Assembly: GCA_913041895.1 (NCBI GenBank) | Contig: CAJWKQ010000007.1 | Coordinates: 1 to 37,068 of the forward strand | Origin: an uncultured Verrucomicrobiales bacterium | GTDB lineage: Bacteria > Verrucomicrobiota > Verrucomicrobiia > Limisphaerales > UBA1100 | Length of the DNA: 37,068 nucleotides | Direction of reading: 5' to 3' | Position numbers and translations under genes: made by a program | Shown here: in pieces, positions 7,041 to 14,578 of the stretch | Layout of the letters: each line of letters opens with the position of its first letter | How positions within the stretch are numbered: the stretch's first letter is position 1 | Notes under the pieces: generated by a model | What the model saw: the letters and a program-made list of their open reading frames with translations, nothing else | Databases searched by the model: none | What the model was told of the DNA's origin: nothing

Positions 7041-7066
7041 AAAAACCCCTTAAAAAGGGGGTTTTT
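7041..7066. terminator. orphan terminator-like hairpin directly upstream of a sigma-54 promoter
   Basis: AAAAACCCCTT and AAGGGGGTTTTT arms with A and T flanks work on either strand. No gene ends nearby on either strand; the hairpin lies between the candidate enhancer site and the -24 element. Confidence 0.6.
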
Positions 7067-7071
7067 GCGGT

Positions 7072-7086
7072 TGGCATGATCGGTGC
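7072..7086 (+). promoter_or_regulatory. sigma-54 (-24/-12) promoter of pseudopilin 5
   Basis: TGGCATGATCGGTGC with GG (7073-7074) and GC (7085-7086) exactly 10 nt apart. The predicted start is near 7098, giving a leader of about 87 nt. Confidence 0.85.
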
Positions 7087-7184
7087 TTAAGGGATAGCAG
7101 ATTAGTTAACCGTGTCACTGCGGGTGAGCTTGAGTTGGAACACAGGCAGAGACACACAACCCAACAATACGGAGAAATTAGAGA

Positions 7185-7943
7185 ATGAAAAACAATAATA
7201 AGGGATTTACCCTCATTGAGTTGCTGGTTGTGATCGCCATTATCGGTATCCTTGCTAGCATGTTGCTACCTGCTCTTGCTAAGGCTAAAGCTAAGGCTAA
7301 CCGCATCAAGTGCGTGAACAATCTCGGAAGCATCGGCAAAGCTCTGACAGGATTTGCTGACGCAAACGGCCAGCGCCTGCCAATGCAGATCACAGCGATC
7401 CAGCAGGTTAACCACAAGTATCATGGAGCTACTTTCAACGGAAGTACGCCTATCAATAATGCCGGTGTTGGTAAAGAGGCCAACTCAGCCTTCAGTGCTG
7501 CAGCAATCGTGAATATCGCTGCAATGCGTAGCGAATTGCAGACTCCAAAGATCTTGGTTTCTCCTAGCGATCCAGATCGTGCTGCTGACAATGAGATGCT
7601 GCAAGCCAACTGGAAGAGTGCTAGCTCTACTGCTATCGCCGCTGGTCTTAGCTACGGTTTAGGCACTACTGCTGACGTGCAACGTCCTTCCACTGTACTC
7701 GCTCTGAGCACAAACGTTCGGACTGACTTGAACAGTGACTGGGCCGGTGCTGATGAGAACCCAGTTCCTGGTGTAGCATTTGCCGGTTTGAACAAGAGCC
7801 AAGGACAACTCGTTCTTGCTGACGGCAGCGCCAAGCAGTCCAGCAATGCGGACCTCGGGGGTGCTGGAAAAATCACTAAGGCTCACGTAAACAGCCGCGG
7901 TGGTCAGTTCAAGGGCAACGCTACAACAGGCGTTACTCGCTAG
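7185..7943 (+). CDS. pseudopilin 5 (short form, prepilin N-terminal domain)
   Basis: A 252-aa paralogue, the shortest of the five. The leader MKNNNKG is followed by [33 protein letters not shown]. It keeps LVSPSDP, a shortened [19 protein letters not shown] and the C-terminal GLNKSQG followed by ADG, but lacks the long Gly/Trp-rich middle. It is Ala-rich, and its codons look more uniform than those of the other four. That could mean it is the most highly expressed, major subunit; this is inference. GGAGA at 7171-7175 lies 9 nt before the ATG. A terminator follows. Confidence 0.92.
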   Translation: MKNNNKGFTLIELLVVIAIIGILASMLLPALAKAKAKANRIKCVNNLGSIGKALTGFADANGQRLPMQITAIQQVNHKYHGATFNGSTPINNAGVGKEANSAFSAAAIVNIAAMRSELQTPKILVSPSDPDRAADNEMLQANWKSASSTAIAAGLSYGLGTTADVQRPSTVLALSTNVRTDLNSDWAGADENPVPGVAFAGLNKSQGQLVLADGSAKQSSNADLGGAGKITKAHVNSRGGQFKGNATTGVTR

Positions 7944-7970
7944 TATTTTTAACTAGTTAAAATAATCATA

Positions 7971-8001
7971 AAGGTGCCTCTGAAAAGAGGCGCCTTTTTT
8001 T
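7971..8001 (+). terminator. rho-independent terminator of pseudopilin 5
   Basis: AAGGTGCCTCT and AGAGGCGCCTT arms (one G-T pair) around GAAA, followed by a T run. It also separates the array from the convergent ABC transporter genes. Confidence 0.85.
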
Positions 8002-8091
8002 GTGCCCAAATGAGTTAAGAGGGGAAGAAAGTAGAAGATGGTAAAAAAGGTTCTTCCTGAGAATTCTACTTCGTCAGCAGGTTGCAAATTA

Positions 8092-9099
8092 CTAATCCTG
8101 CTGCCTGGCTGCCGCTCGCTTGGCTGTATAACTTTTGAGGAATTCATCAGCTATTACTCCCAGCAGGATCACAATGCCTAGTATTCCAAATTCTAAGTGA
8201 GTGGAAATACCCAACATATTGATGGAGTTATAGATTAGCCGGATGACCGCTGCAGCGATGATTACCCCGAGAATAGATCCTTCACCTCCGCGTAAGCTGC
8301 ATCCACCTAAAACTGCAGCGGCAATCGCGTAGAGTTCATAGAACTCTCCTGTTTGAGCCGGTTGAACCGAATCCAATTCAAAGGCAAAAAGAAGACCGGC
8401 TATTCCTGCCATGAGCGAGCAGATGACATAGGCGATAATCTTCATGTTATCGGTATTGATGCCGCTATAGCGCGCACCATCTTCATTGTTGCCCAGGGCA
8501 AATAGGTATCTCCCCCAGATGGTTCGGTTGAGAAATAATGCTGCTGTAATTCCGATTACCAAAAGAAACAGAAAAGGTGTGGGAAGATTGAATGATCCGA
8601 TGGCAATTTTACCGCTAAAAATAAAGTCGAGCTGATTGATAAGCTCCAAATTGACGTAGCCTTTGTCCCCTTCCAGAGGAACAGGCCCCAGAGATTGGTT
8701 GTCGGTTAGCCAGCGCCCAAGGCTACGGTAGATGAGTAGACCACATAGAGTCACAACAAAGGGTTGGATTTTGGCCTTGGTAATAAGAAGCCCATGCACG
8801 AGCCCAATGAGACCCGACATACATATGGTTGTAATAATTGCGGCCGCTGGGTTAATGCCTTTAACCTTCATCATGTAGGCCAGCACAACTGCCACAAGCC
8901 CTACGACTGAGCCAATGGAAAGATCGATGCCACCGGTGATAATGACAAAGGCTACTCCGATACTCATCACCGCATAGAGGCTGGACCACTTGATGAGGTT
9001 CTGCATGTTGTAGGCACTGATGAATTTGTCGTTCAACAGTGCAGTTACTGCAAAGATGACAATCAGTAACCCAAAAATGCCGAGAGTATTCTTTTTCAT
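8092..9099 (-). CDS. ribose-type sugar ABC transporter permease
   Basis: A 335-aa hydrophobic protein of the RbsC / BPD_transp_2 family (PF02653), the membrane channel of a CUT2 sugar importer. It begins with a short basic end and a hydrophobic helix, then has the family-typical ITGGIDLSIGSVVGL segment at about residues 54-70, several further membrane spans, and a conserved AAAVLGGCSLRGGEGSILG region near 240-260. The length is normal for the family. It is the last gene of the minus-strand set, with 4 nt between the ATPase stop and its ATG, so it is surely co-transcribed. The substrate is not readable from the permease. Confidence 0.95.
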   Translation of the reverse strand: MKKNTLGIFGLLIVIFAVTALLNDKFISAYNMQNLIKWSSLYAVMSIGVAFVIITGGIDLSIGSVVGLVAVVLAYMMKVKGINPAAAIITTICMSGLIGLVHGLLITKAKIQPFVVTLCGLLIYRSLGRWLTDNQSLGPVPLEGDKGYVNLELINQLDFIFSGKIAIGSFNLPTPFLFLLVIGITAALFLNRTIWGRYLFALGNNEDGARYSGINTDNMKIIAYVICSLMAGIAGLLFAFELDSVQPAQTGEFYELYAIAAAVLGGCSLRGGEGSILGVIIAAAVIRLIYNSINMLGISTHLEFGILGIVILLGVIADEFLKSYTAKRAAARQQD

Positions 9100-9103
9100 A
9101 GTT

Positions 9104-10612
9104 TTAGGCCGCTAGTGAGGTTCCAGTGGCCAGTTGCATAATGGCTTCTTCATTCAACTGACTCCGGTTGAGCTCGCCGGCAATTCTTCCTTCATGCATG
9201 ACCAGTGCGCGGTCAGCCATGCCTAGGACTTCTTCCATTTCACTGGAAACAAATAATATGGCGACACCCTCTCCCGTCAGTTTTTCCATTAACTTATATA
9301 TTTCACGTTTGGCTCCAACATCTATGCCTCGTGTTGGCTCATCCAACATCAAAAGGCGAGGTTTAAGGGCTAACCACTTGCCGAGTACGATTTTTTGTTG
9401 ATTGCCGCCTGATAGAAAACGGGCGACTTGCTCCAGATGAGGTGTTTTAATTTGCAGTTGGTCAACAGCTTCATTGGCCACTTCTTTTTCGGCTTTAAAG
9501 TTTAATAGCCCGTTCTTTTGGTCGCGCTTCAGGCTCGCGAGGCTGGCATTTTCGCGAACAGTTAACGGGAGGACAAGTCCATGCAGTTTGCGGTCTTCCG
9601 GAGCCAAGGCCATCCCCGCAGCGATTGCTTCCTCTGGGCTTTTGGGATGAACGGCTTGCCCGTTGACCTTGATCGTGCCGCCCAAGGCTGGAGTTACACC
9701 AAAGATGGTCTCCAGTAGTTCGGTGCGGCCAGCCCCCACAAGGCCCGCAATTCCGACGATTTCCCCGGCATGAATTTGAAGTGAAATTTCTGTGTGCGGA
9801 TGTGCTGGAGAACGGACTTTATCCAGTTCCAGTATCACTTTGCCAGGTTCATGGATTTTGCGATCATAAAATTCGGATAATTCGCGTCCTACCATCAGTC
9901 GCACCATGGCGTCATGATCAATTTCCTTCTGAGAAAGGTCTCCGGCGTTTTGTCCGTCACGGAAAACCGTGACACGGTCAGCGAGCGCTTTGACTTCACT
10001 TAACCGGTGGGTAATGTAAATGACACTGATCCCCTGCTCCCTTAAATCATGGACTACTTCAAAAAGTGTCTCGGTTTCCCTTTGGGAAAGGCTGCTGGTG
10101 GGTTCATCCATGATCAGTACACGGGCGTCACAGGACAGGGCCTTGGCTATTTCCACGAGTTGCTGTTTGCCGATAGGTAAATCGCTCACAAGCGTTTCTG
10201 TGGGGAGATTCAGTCCGACACGTTTTAGATATTTTGCTGCTTTTAAATGTGTTGCTTTATCATTAACAAAACCTAACCGATTAGGTTCTCGACCAAGGAA
10301 TATATTGGCAGCTAAATCCAAGTTGGCGGCCAGATTCAGCTCCTGGTGGATTAACGCGACTCCCGACGCAAGGGCATCGCGTACGTTTAGAAAGGCGACA
10401 GGTTCGCCATCGATATGGTATTCCCCTGAATCAGCTGGCTGCACACCAGCAAGAATTTTCATCAATGTGCTTTTGCCCGCTCCATTTTCGCCAATCAGTG
10501 CAAGCACCTCGCCCTGATGCAGGTTAAGCGAAACTTGATGCAGGGCTCGGACGCCCGGAAACTGTTTGCACAGCCCGCGGACCTCCAATAGTGGTGTGCG
10601 GGCTGCTGCCAT
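9104..10612 (-). CDS. ribose-type sugar ABC transporter ATP-binding protein (two ABC cassettes)
   Basis: A 502-aa protein with two fused nucleotide-binding domains, as in RbsA/MglA. The first has Walker A GENGAGKST (about residues 41-49), a signature-like LPIGKQQLVEIAKAL and Walker B VLIMDEPTSSLS. The second has a degenerate Walker A (AGLVGAGRTELL), the signature LSGGNQQK and Walker B LLMLDEPTRGID. That asymmetry is normal for CUT2 ATPases. It energises import together with the permease (8092-9099) and the binding protein (10616-11662); 3-4 nt gaps on either side indicate one operon. Confidence 0.96.
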   Translation of the reverse strand: MAAARTPLLEVRGLCKQFPGVRALHQVSLNLHQGEVLALIGENGAGKSTLMKILAGVQPADSGEYHIDGEPVAFLNVRDALASGVALIHQELNLAANLDLAANIFLGREPNRLGFVNDKATHLKAAKYLKRVGLNLPTETLVSDLPIGKQQLVEIAKALSCDARVLIMDEPTSSLSQRETETLFEVVHDLREQGISVIYITHRLSEVKALADRVTVFRDGQNAGDLSQKEIDHDAMVRLMVGRELSEFYDRKIHEPGKVILELDKVRSPAHPHTEISLQIHAGEIVGIAGLVGAGRTELLETIFGVTPALGGTIKVNGQAVHPKSPEEAIAAGMALAPEDRKLHGLVLPLTVRENASLASLKRDQKNGLLNFKAEKEVANEAVDQLQIKTPHLEQVARFLSGGNQQKIVLGKWLALKPRLLMLDEPTRGIDVGAKREIYKLMEKLTGEGVAILFVSSEMEEVLGMADRALVMHEGRIAGELNRSQLNEEAIMQLATGTSLAA

Positions 10613-10615
10613 CTA

Positions 10616-11662
10616 TTATTGCTTGCCGAGTTCGGCCATCTCCTTCTTTTTCTTCCAGAACTCTTCGACGTTATCCTTGGTTACGACAAGGAAAGGAACT
10701 TCAAGGAATTTTTTCTCGGGCATCGAGCCATCGAGGATGTTTTTTAGCATTTTTACCGATTCATAACCATATTCCCACGGCTGTTGGCTGATGGTTCCTT
10801 GGGCATTGCCATCCTTGATGGCCTGCAGCAGTGCGTCCTGTTCATCAAAACCACAAACCTTGATTGCGCCCACCTTGTCGGCTTCTTTAATTGCATCAAT
10901 GCAGGCAGGAGGGTTATAGGCGAAGAGTCCGACCATGCACCTCAGATTTTCGTACTTGGTAATTGCATCCTCGGCATTGCTCTTGGCCTTGGCTTTGTCA
11001 AAGTTGTCGGTGCGGGTATCCAGAATAGTGTATTTGGAGCCCTCGGCGGTAAGGTTTTTGGCATCCACCGCATCAAACTTTACTGAGCTTAGTTTCTGGT
11101 TAGGTTTGTCGAGTAACTCATCAATGACCCCTTGTCGGCGTTGTCTTGCATTGAGTTGTTCCAGTCGTCCAACAAAGATAATAACTTCCCCACCATCAGG
11201 GAGAGCATCTTTAACCAGTTTGCCCAAGGCCCTCCCAGCTTTATAGTTATTGGTACCAATGTAGGCAATGCGTTTACTGGCAGGGGCATCCGCATCCTGA
11301 GTAATCAGTTTGCTGTTTTCGGCTACTTCATTCAGGAATGTTGTCTGGTTTTCTGCATCGACTGGGCTAACAGCGATACCGGCCACGCCTTTAGCAAGAA
11401 GGCCTTCCATAATTCGTTTTTGATCAACCACGCCTTTGGTGGGCATGTGAACCTCGCATTTAATACCAAATTCTTTTTCCGCTATGCGTACTCCTGCAGC
11501 GCAAAGGTCCCAGAAAGGGTCCACCCCATTGGTTACATAGGCGATTGTGGCATCTTGGGAGCCACCGCTAGCATCTGTTCCATCTTGTTTGGGCTTGCAG
11601 CCAATCAACAAAAAGGCTGTCAACAGACATATTGTACTGAGGGGGGTGAAGGGGGTCTTCAT
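10616..11662 (-). CDS. sugar ABC transporter substrate-binding lipoprotein (RbsB-like)
   Basis: A 348-aa protein when started at the ATG at 11662, which gives a clean lipoprotein signal, MKTPFTPLSTICLLTAFLLIGC, with lipid at Cys22. The frame is open to 11686, but that start adds eight residues before the signal. The mature part has the periplasmic binding protein fold of PF13407: IAYVTNGVDPFWDLCAAGV, then GVAGIAVSPVD, YIGTNNYKAGRALGKLV, and VCGFDEQDALLQAIKDGNAQGTISQQPWEYGYESV. These are family signatures of ribose/xylose/galactose-type binding proteins, but the ligand is not clear. It is the first gene of the transporter set, 58 nt after the sulfatase stop codon, so sulfatase and importer may share one transcript. 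Confidence 0.93.
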   Translation of the reverse strand: MKTPFTPLSTICLLTAFLLIGCKPKQDGTDASGGSQDATIAYVTNGVDPFWDLCAAGVRIAEKEFGIKCEVHMPTKGVVDQKRIMEGLLAKGVAGIAVSPVDAENQTTFLNEVAENSKLITQDADAPASKRIAYIGTNNYKAGRALGKLVKDALPDGGEVIIFVGRLEQLNARQRRQGVIDELLDKPNQKLSSVKFDAVDAKNLTAEGSKYTILDTRTDNFDKAKAKSNAEDAITKYENLRCMVGLFAYNPPACIDAIKEADKVGAIKVCGFDEQDALLQAIKDGNAQGTISQQPWEYGYESVKMLKNILDGSMPEKKFLEVPFLVVTKDNVEEFWKKKKEMAELGKQ

Positions 11663-11720
11663 GGCAGAAGCTTTTACCGGCGGCATGGGCTAAGGTAAAG
11701 GAAAATGGGGGGTTTTAAAC

Positions 11721-13142
11721 TTATAGGCGGCCCGGTTGGCGCATGCCTTTACCTGGACGGCGGTTGTCCCCGAGTTCAGTGCGCATCCTCTCCCCGAGAG
11801 CCTGAAGTTTTTTTACGACCTGGGGATATTTGTTTTTCACATCAGTGGTTTCACCAATGTCCTTTTCCATATCAAAGAGTGAAAGCTCAATTTTGGCCTG
11901 ACTGTATCTGGTGGGAATACCACCCTTGCCTCCGGGTTTGCCGGCCATGGTACGGTAGCCATGAGGAAAATGGAGTTTCCATTTACCCATGCGGATGGCT
12001 TGCAGTTGCTTGCCATAATAGAAGTAGTAGGCCTCATGAGGGCTTTCATTGCTGGTGCCTTTGACCAGATTAACAATACTTTTGCCATCAATGGGATGAT
12101 CGGCCAGCTTGGCATCGATCAGTTCGGCAACGGTGGGCAGTATGTCGATGGTCATAGCAGGCGTTTTGCAGACACTGCCGGCGGGAATCGTGCCGGGCCA
12201 CCACATCAGCGTGCTCTCGCGGCAACCGCCATCGAACATGGTCCCCTTCCCTTCGCGTAGGGGGCCGGCTGATCCGGCATGGTCGCCATAGCTGAGCCAC
12301 GGCCCATTGTCGCTGGTAAATATGACGAGAGTCTTTTTATCGAGCTTATGTTGGCGGAGTGTTTCGAGGATCTGCCCTACGCTCCAGTCGACTTCCATCA
12401 TGACATCACCAAAAAGACCCGCTTTACTCTTACCCTTGAATTTATCGGACACATACAACGGTACATGCACCATGGGATGCGGCACATAGAGAAAGAAGGG
12501 TTTGTCTTTATTCTTTTCGATGAACCGCACGGAGCGCTCTGTAAGTTGGGTGGTGATTTGCTCCTGATCCTTGCCGGTGACCTTGGGGTTAATCACCTTG
12601 TTGCCCTCGATGAGTGGAAGGTGGGGCCACTTCCTGAGGCGTTGTTCCATGGGCAGGTGCATTACTCCTGGGTGGTAAGGCCACATGTCATTGGAGTAAG
12701 GGAGGCCAAAGTAGTCATCGAAGCCGTGTTGCATCGGGAGGAATTTCTTGTGATGGCCCAGGTGCCATTTGCCGTAACAAGCTGTGGCATAGCCCTTTTG
12801 CTTACATATTTCAGCCAGAGTTACTTCACTTGAATTAATGCCATGGGTGGCTTTTGGTCCGAGAGCCCCAAGGATACCAACGCGTACGTTGTAGCAGCCG
12901 GTAAGTAGTCCGGCACGAGAGGCACTGCACACCGCTTGGGTAACATAAAAATCGGTGAACTTCCTGCCTTCCTTGGCCATACGGTCCAGATGCGGTGTGG
13001 GATAAGCCTTGGCCCCAAAGGGGCCGATATCTGCGTATGCCATGTCATCCATGAAAATGACTACGATATTGGGTTTGCTATCTGATTGAGCAGAGAGTGA
13101 GAAAGACAAGAGGCCAATCAAGCTTAGCAGAAATACGTGCAT
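11721..13142 (-). CDS. sulfatase (arylsulfatase A-like, Cys-type)
   Basis: A 473-aa exported sulfatase from the ATG at 13142, whose first 18 residues (MHVFLLSLIGLLSFSLSA) form a signal peptide. A longer frame to 13208 would bury that signal and overlap the start of the divergent gene. Metal-binding DD follows the first strand (VVIFMDD). The core CSASRAGLLTG has the Cys72 that is converted to formylglycine by a maturase. GKWHLG, HPMVHVPLYV and SDNGPW complete the active site set. The Cys-x-Ala-x-Arg form replaces the more usual Pro by Ala. It probably removes sulfate from a carbohydrate. It lies just upstream of a sugar ABC importer on the same strand, which fits uptake of the desulfated sugar. 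Confidence 0.94.
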   Translation of the reverse strand: MHVFLLSLIGLLSFSLSAQSDSKPNIVVIFMDDMAYADIGPFGAKAYPTPHLDRMAKEGRKFTDFYVTQAVCSASRAGLLTGCYNVRVGILGALGPKATHGINSSEVTLAEICKQKGYATACYGKWHLGHHKKFLPMQHGFDDYFGLPYSNDMWPYHPGVMHLPMEQRLRKWPHLPLIEGNKVINPKVTGKDQEQITTQLTERSVRFIEKNKDKPFFLYVPHPMVHVPLYVSDKFKGKSKAGLFGDVMMEVDWSVGQILETLRQHKLDKKTLVIFTSDNGPWLSYGDHAGSAGPLREGKGTMFDGGCRESTLMWWPGTIPAGSVCKTPAMTIDILPTVAELIDAKLADHPIDGKSIVNLVKGTSNESPHEAYYFYYGKQLQAIRMGKWKLHFPHGYRTMAGKPGGKGGIPTRYSQAKIELSLFDMEKDIGETTDVKNKYPQVVKKLQALGERMRTELGDNRRPGKGMRQPGRL

Positions 13143-13206
13143 GGGCGTGGAGGTTAATATCCGAAAGAAGCGTGTCAACGTAGTATGGCTGAGGTATATC
13201 AGAAGC

Positions 13207-13713
13207 ATGGCAATTACCCAATGCGCTGAGTGCAGTCAACCGGTCAGTTCTAAGGCGGTCATGTGCCCTCACTGTGGCGCACCGCCGGAAGTCGCATTGG
13301 CAAAAACAACGCAGACGGGAAATGAGATTTTGCCTGAAGTGCTGGATGAGGCGATTCGAGCAGCCTCCATGTGGCCTGAAGGAGACCTAACCGATCAACA
13401 GCTTTCCAACATTGAGCAGGTTAAGCTCGATGATACAGAGGTTGAGGATTGGCCGGCGATGGTGGCCGGTTTTCGGCGACTACCTAAGCTTAAGATGCTC
13501 GGTCTTTCAGGGACAGGGCTGACTGATGTGGGTCTGTTAAGTGAATTTTCGCAGTTGCGATACCTGTATTTGGAGAAGAATGGAATTACTCAGGTAAACG
13601 CTTTATGTGAACTGAAAAACCTGAAGCAGGTGTGGCTCTATGGAAACTCCATACATCGCGAGGAGCTGATTAATTTGGAACAAGCCCTGCCCAAGTGTGA
13701 AATTTTTATTTAG
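13207..13713 (+). CDS. zinc-ribbon and leucine-rich-repeat protein
   Basis: A 168-aa protein. The ATG at 13207 starts MAITQCAECSQPVSSKAVMCPHCGAPPE, a double-CxxC zinc ribbon of the zinc-ribbon_2 type at residues 6-27. After a linker come short leucine-rich repeats (about residues 75-160: LPKLKMLGLSGTGLTDVG, FSQLRYLYLEKNGITQV, LKNLKQVWLYGNSI), like the LRRs in internalin-type proteins but only about four units. The frame is open upstream to 13141, but that would overlap the sulfatase start. There is no signal peptide, so it is predicted cytoplasmic. It is divergent from the sulfatase (64 nt between starts) and overlaps the convergent gene by 4 nt. The function is unknown; it may mediate protein contact. 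Confidence 0.8.
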   Translation: MAITQCAECSQPVSSKAVMCPHCGAPPEVALAKTTQTGNEILPEVLDEAIRAASMWPEGDLTDQQLSNIEQVKLDDTEVEDWPAMVAGFRRLPKLKMLGLSGTGLTDVGLLSEFSQLRYLYLEKNGITQVNALCELKNLKQVWLYGNSIHREELINLEQALPKCEIFI

Positions 13714-14480
13714 TTTATACCGGCTCTCTTTTTGGCTCGGGTGGTTTCCGGGCAGTGTAGAGGGATGCCAGCAACGAGTTGGTATAGGGCCTTGGCTTGC
13801 TTCTTATTACCTGCTTCAAAAGTTTGATCCGCTTTTTTGAGGACGGAGCTGGCAGTTTGAATCCAATCTATCTTTTTGGCGGCTTCCCTTGCCTGTTTTA
13901 TCTCAGCATCATTCAAAGTCCAACCACTGGTTCCACTTGCTAAGAGATTGGTAACATTTTGGCGATGCTTTAACGTTAATGCATGGCCTAACTCATGAGA
14001 TGTAACCCTTGGAATAGGTTCTTTTACTCCATTCTGTGTGGATCTCAGTCTTGCGGTATCCTTTACAAACATCCCCTCTGGGCCGATGTAAACGCCATTG
14101 GCAAGGAAGCGCTTGAGGTAATAGATGTGGAACTGATTAGTGGTTCTGCTGGCTTTGGGGCGTAGGGTCAGCATCCACCGAAGTTGTCTGGATTGGTAAT
14201 TTTGACGATAAATGACTGGGTTTGCTGCCGCTTCAGTGGTGATCGTTTGTATGGGGAAATGAATGCCTGCGTGACCCCAAATTCGGTTAACTTTACCGAA
14301 AATACGGTCTAAATCCTTTTTTTCTAGTGTTGTGGAAAGGCTTAACTCTCCCTTGGTAACAAGCCTATGGACGTGAATGGGGGCAACCAGATATTCGGCA
14401 AACTCGATATTGGGAGCTTCAATTTGGCCGCTCGCTTGATAAGTAAAAATTAGAGCAAAGAGAAGGGAACCAAAGCGCAT
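13710..14480 (-). CDS. secreted metzincin-like zinc metallopeptidase with altered Met-turn
   Basis: A 256-aa protein with a signal peptide (MRFGSLLFALIFTYQASG). HELGHALTLKH at residues 162-172 gives the zinc site HExxHxxxxxH: His162, Glu163, His166, His172. Metzincins usually have Gly at the position that is Thr169 here. The following NLLASGTSG has Leu where the Met-turn Met is expected, in the otherwise typical NLMxxGTSG context. The C-terminal 50 residues are helical and Lys/Ala-rich. It may be an active peptidase or a weakened relative. It ends 4 nt inside the convergent zinc-ribbon gene and stands 193 nt from the divergent DUF1501 operon. The target is unknown. Confidence 0.75.
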   Translation of the reverse strand: MRFGSLLFALIFTYQASGQIEAPNIEFAEYLVAPIHVHRLVTKGELSLSTTLEKKDLDRIFGKVNRIWGHAGIHFPIQTITTEAAANPVIYRQNYQSRQLRWMLTLRPKASRTTNQFHIYYLKRFLANGVYIGPEGMFVKDTARLRSTQNGVKEPIPRVTSHELGHALTLKHRQNVTNLLASGTSGWTLNDAEIKQAREAAKKIDWIQTASSVLKKADQTFEAGNKKQAKALYQLVAGIPLHCPETTRAKKRAGIN

Positions 14481-14578
14481 AAATTTTATGTAAATTAGAT
14501 TGCCTTTTGGAGCAAGTTCAAGCTGGAGATGAAAATGAGGAAAATCTCTAAAAAATTAGGAATTAAATGCATAAAAAA

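Larger units (their letters stand above)
6835..7184. other. divergent regulatory region between micro-lipoprotein C and pseudopilin 5
   Basis: No gene is seen in these 350 nt. In order they hold an AT-rich flank, the best 15-bp palindrome (6973-6987), a terminator-like hairpin (7041-7066), the sigma-54 promoter (7072-7086) and a leader with ACCCAACAAT at 7159-7168 and a GGAGA ribosome-binding site at 7171-7175. Confidence 0.65.

Noticed and set aside
10020-10517. 165-aa plus-strand frame inside the ABC ATPase gene
   Set aside because: It is antisense to a well-supported double-cassette ATPase; low-complexity translation.
13143-13208. Longer N-terminus for the sulfatase (start at 13208)
   Set aside because: It would put 22 residues before a good signal peptide and collide with the start codon of the divergent zinc-ribbon gene.
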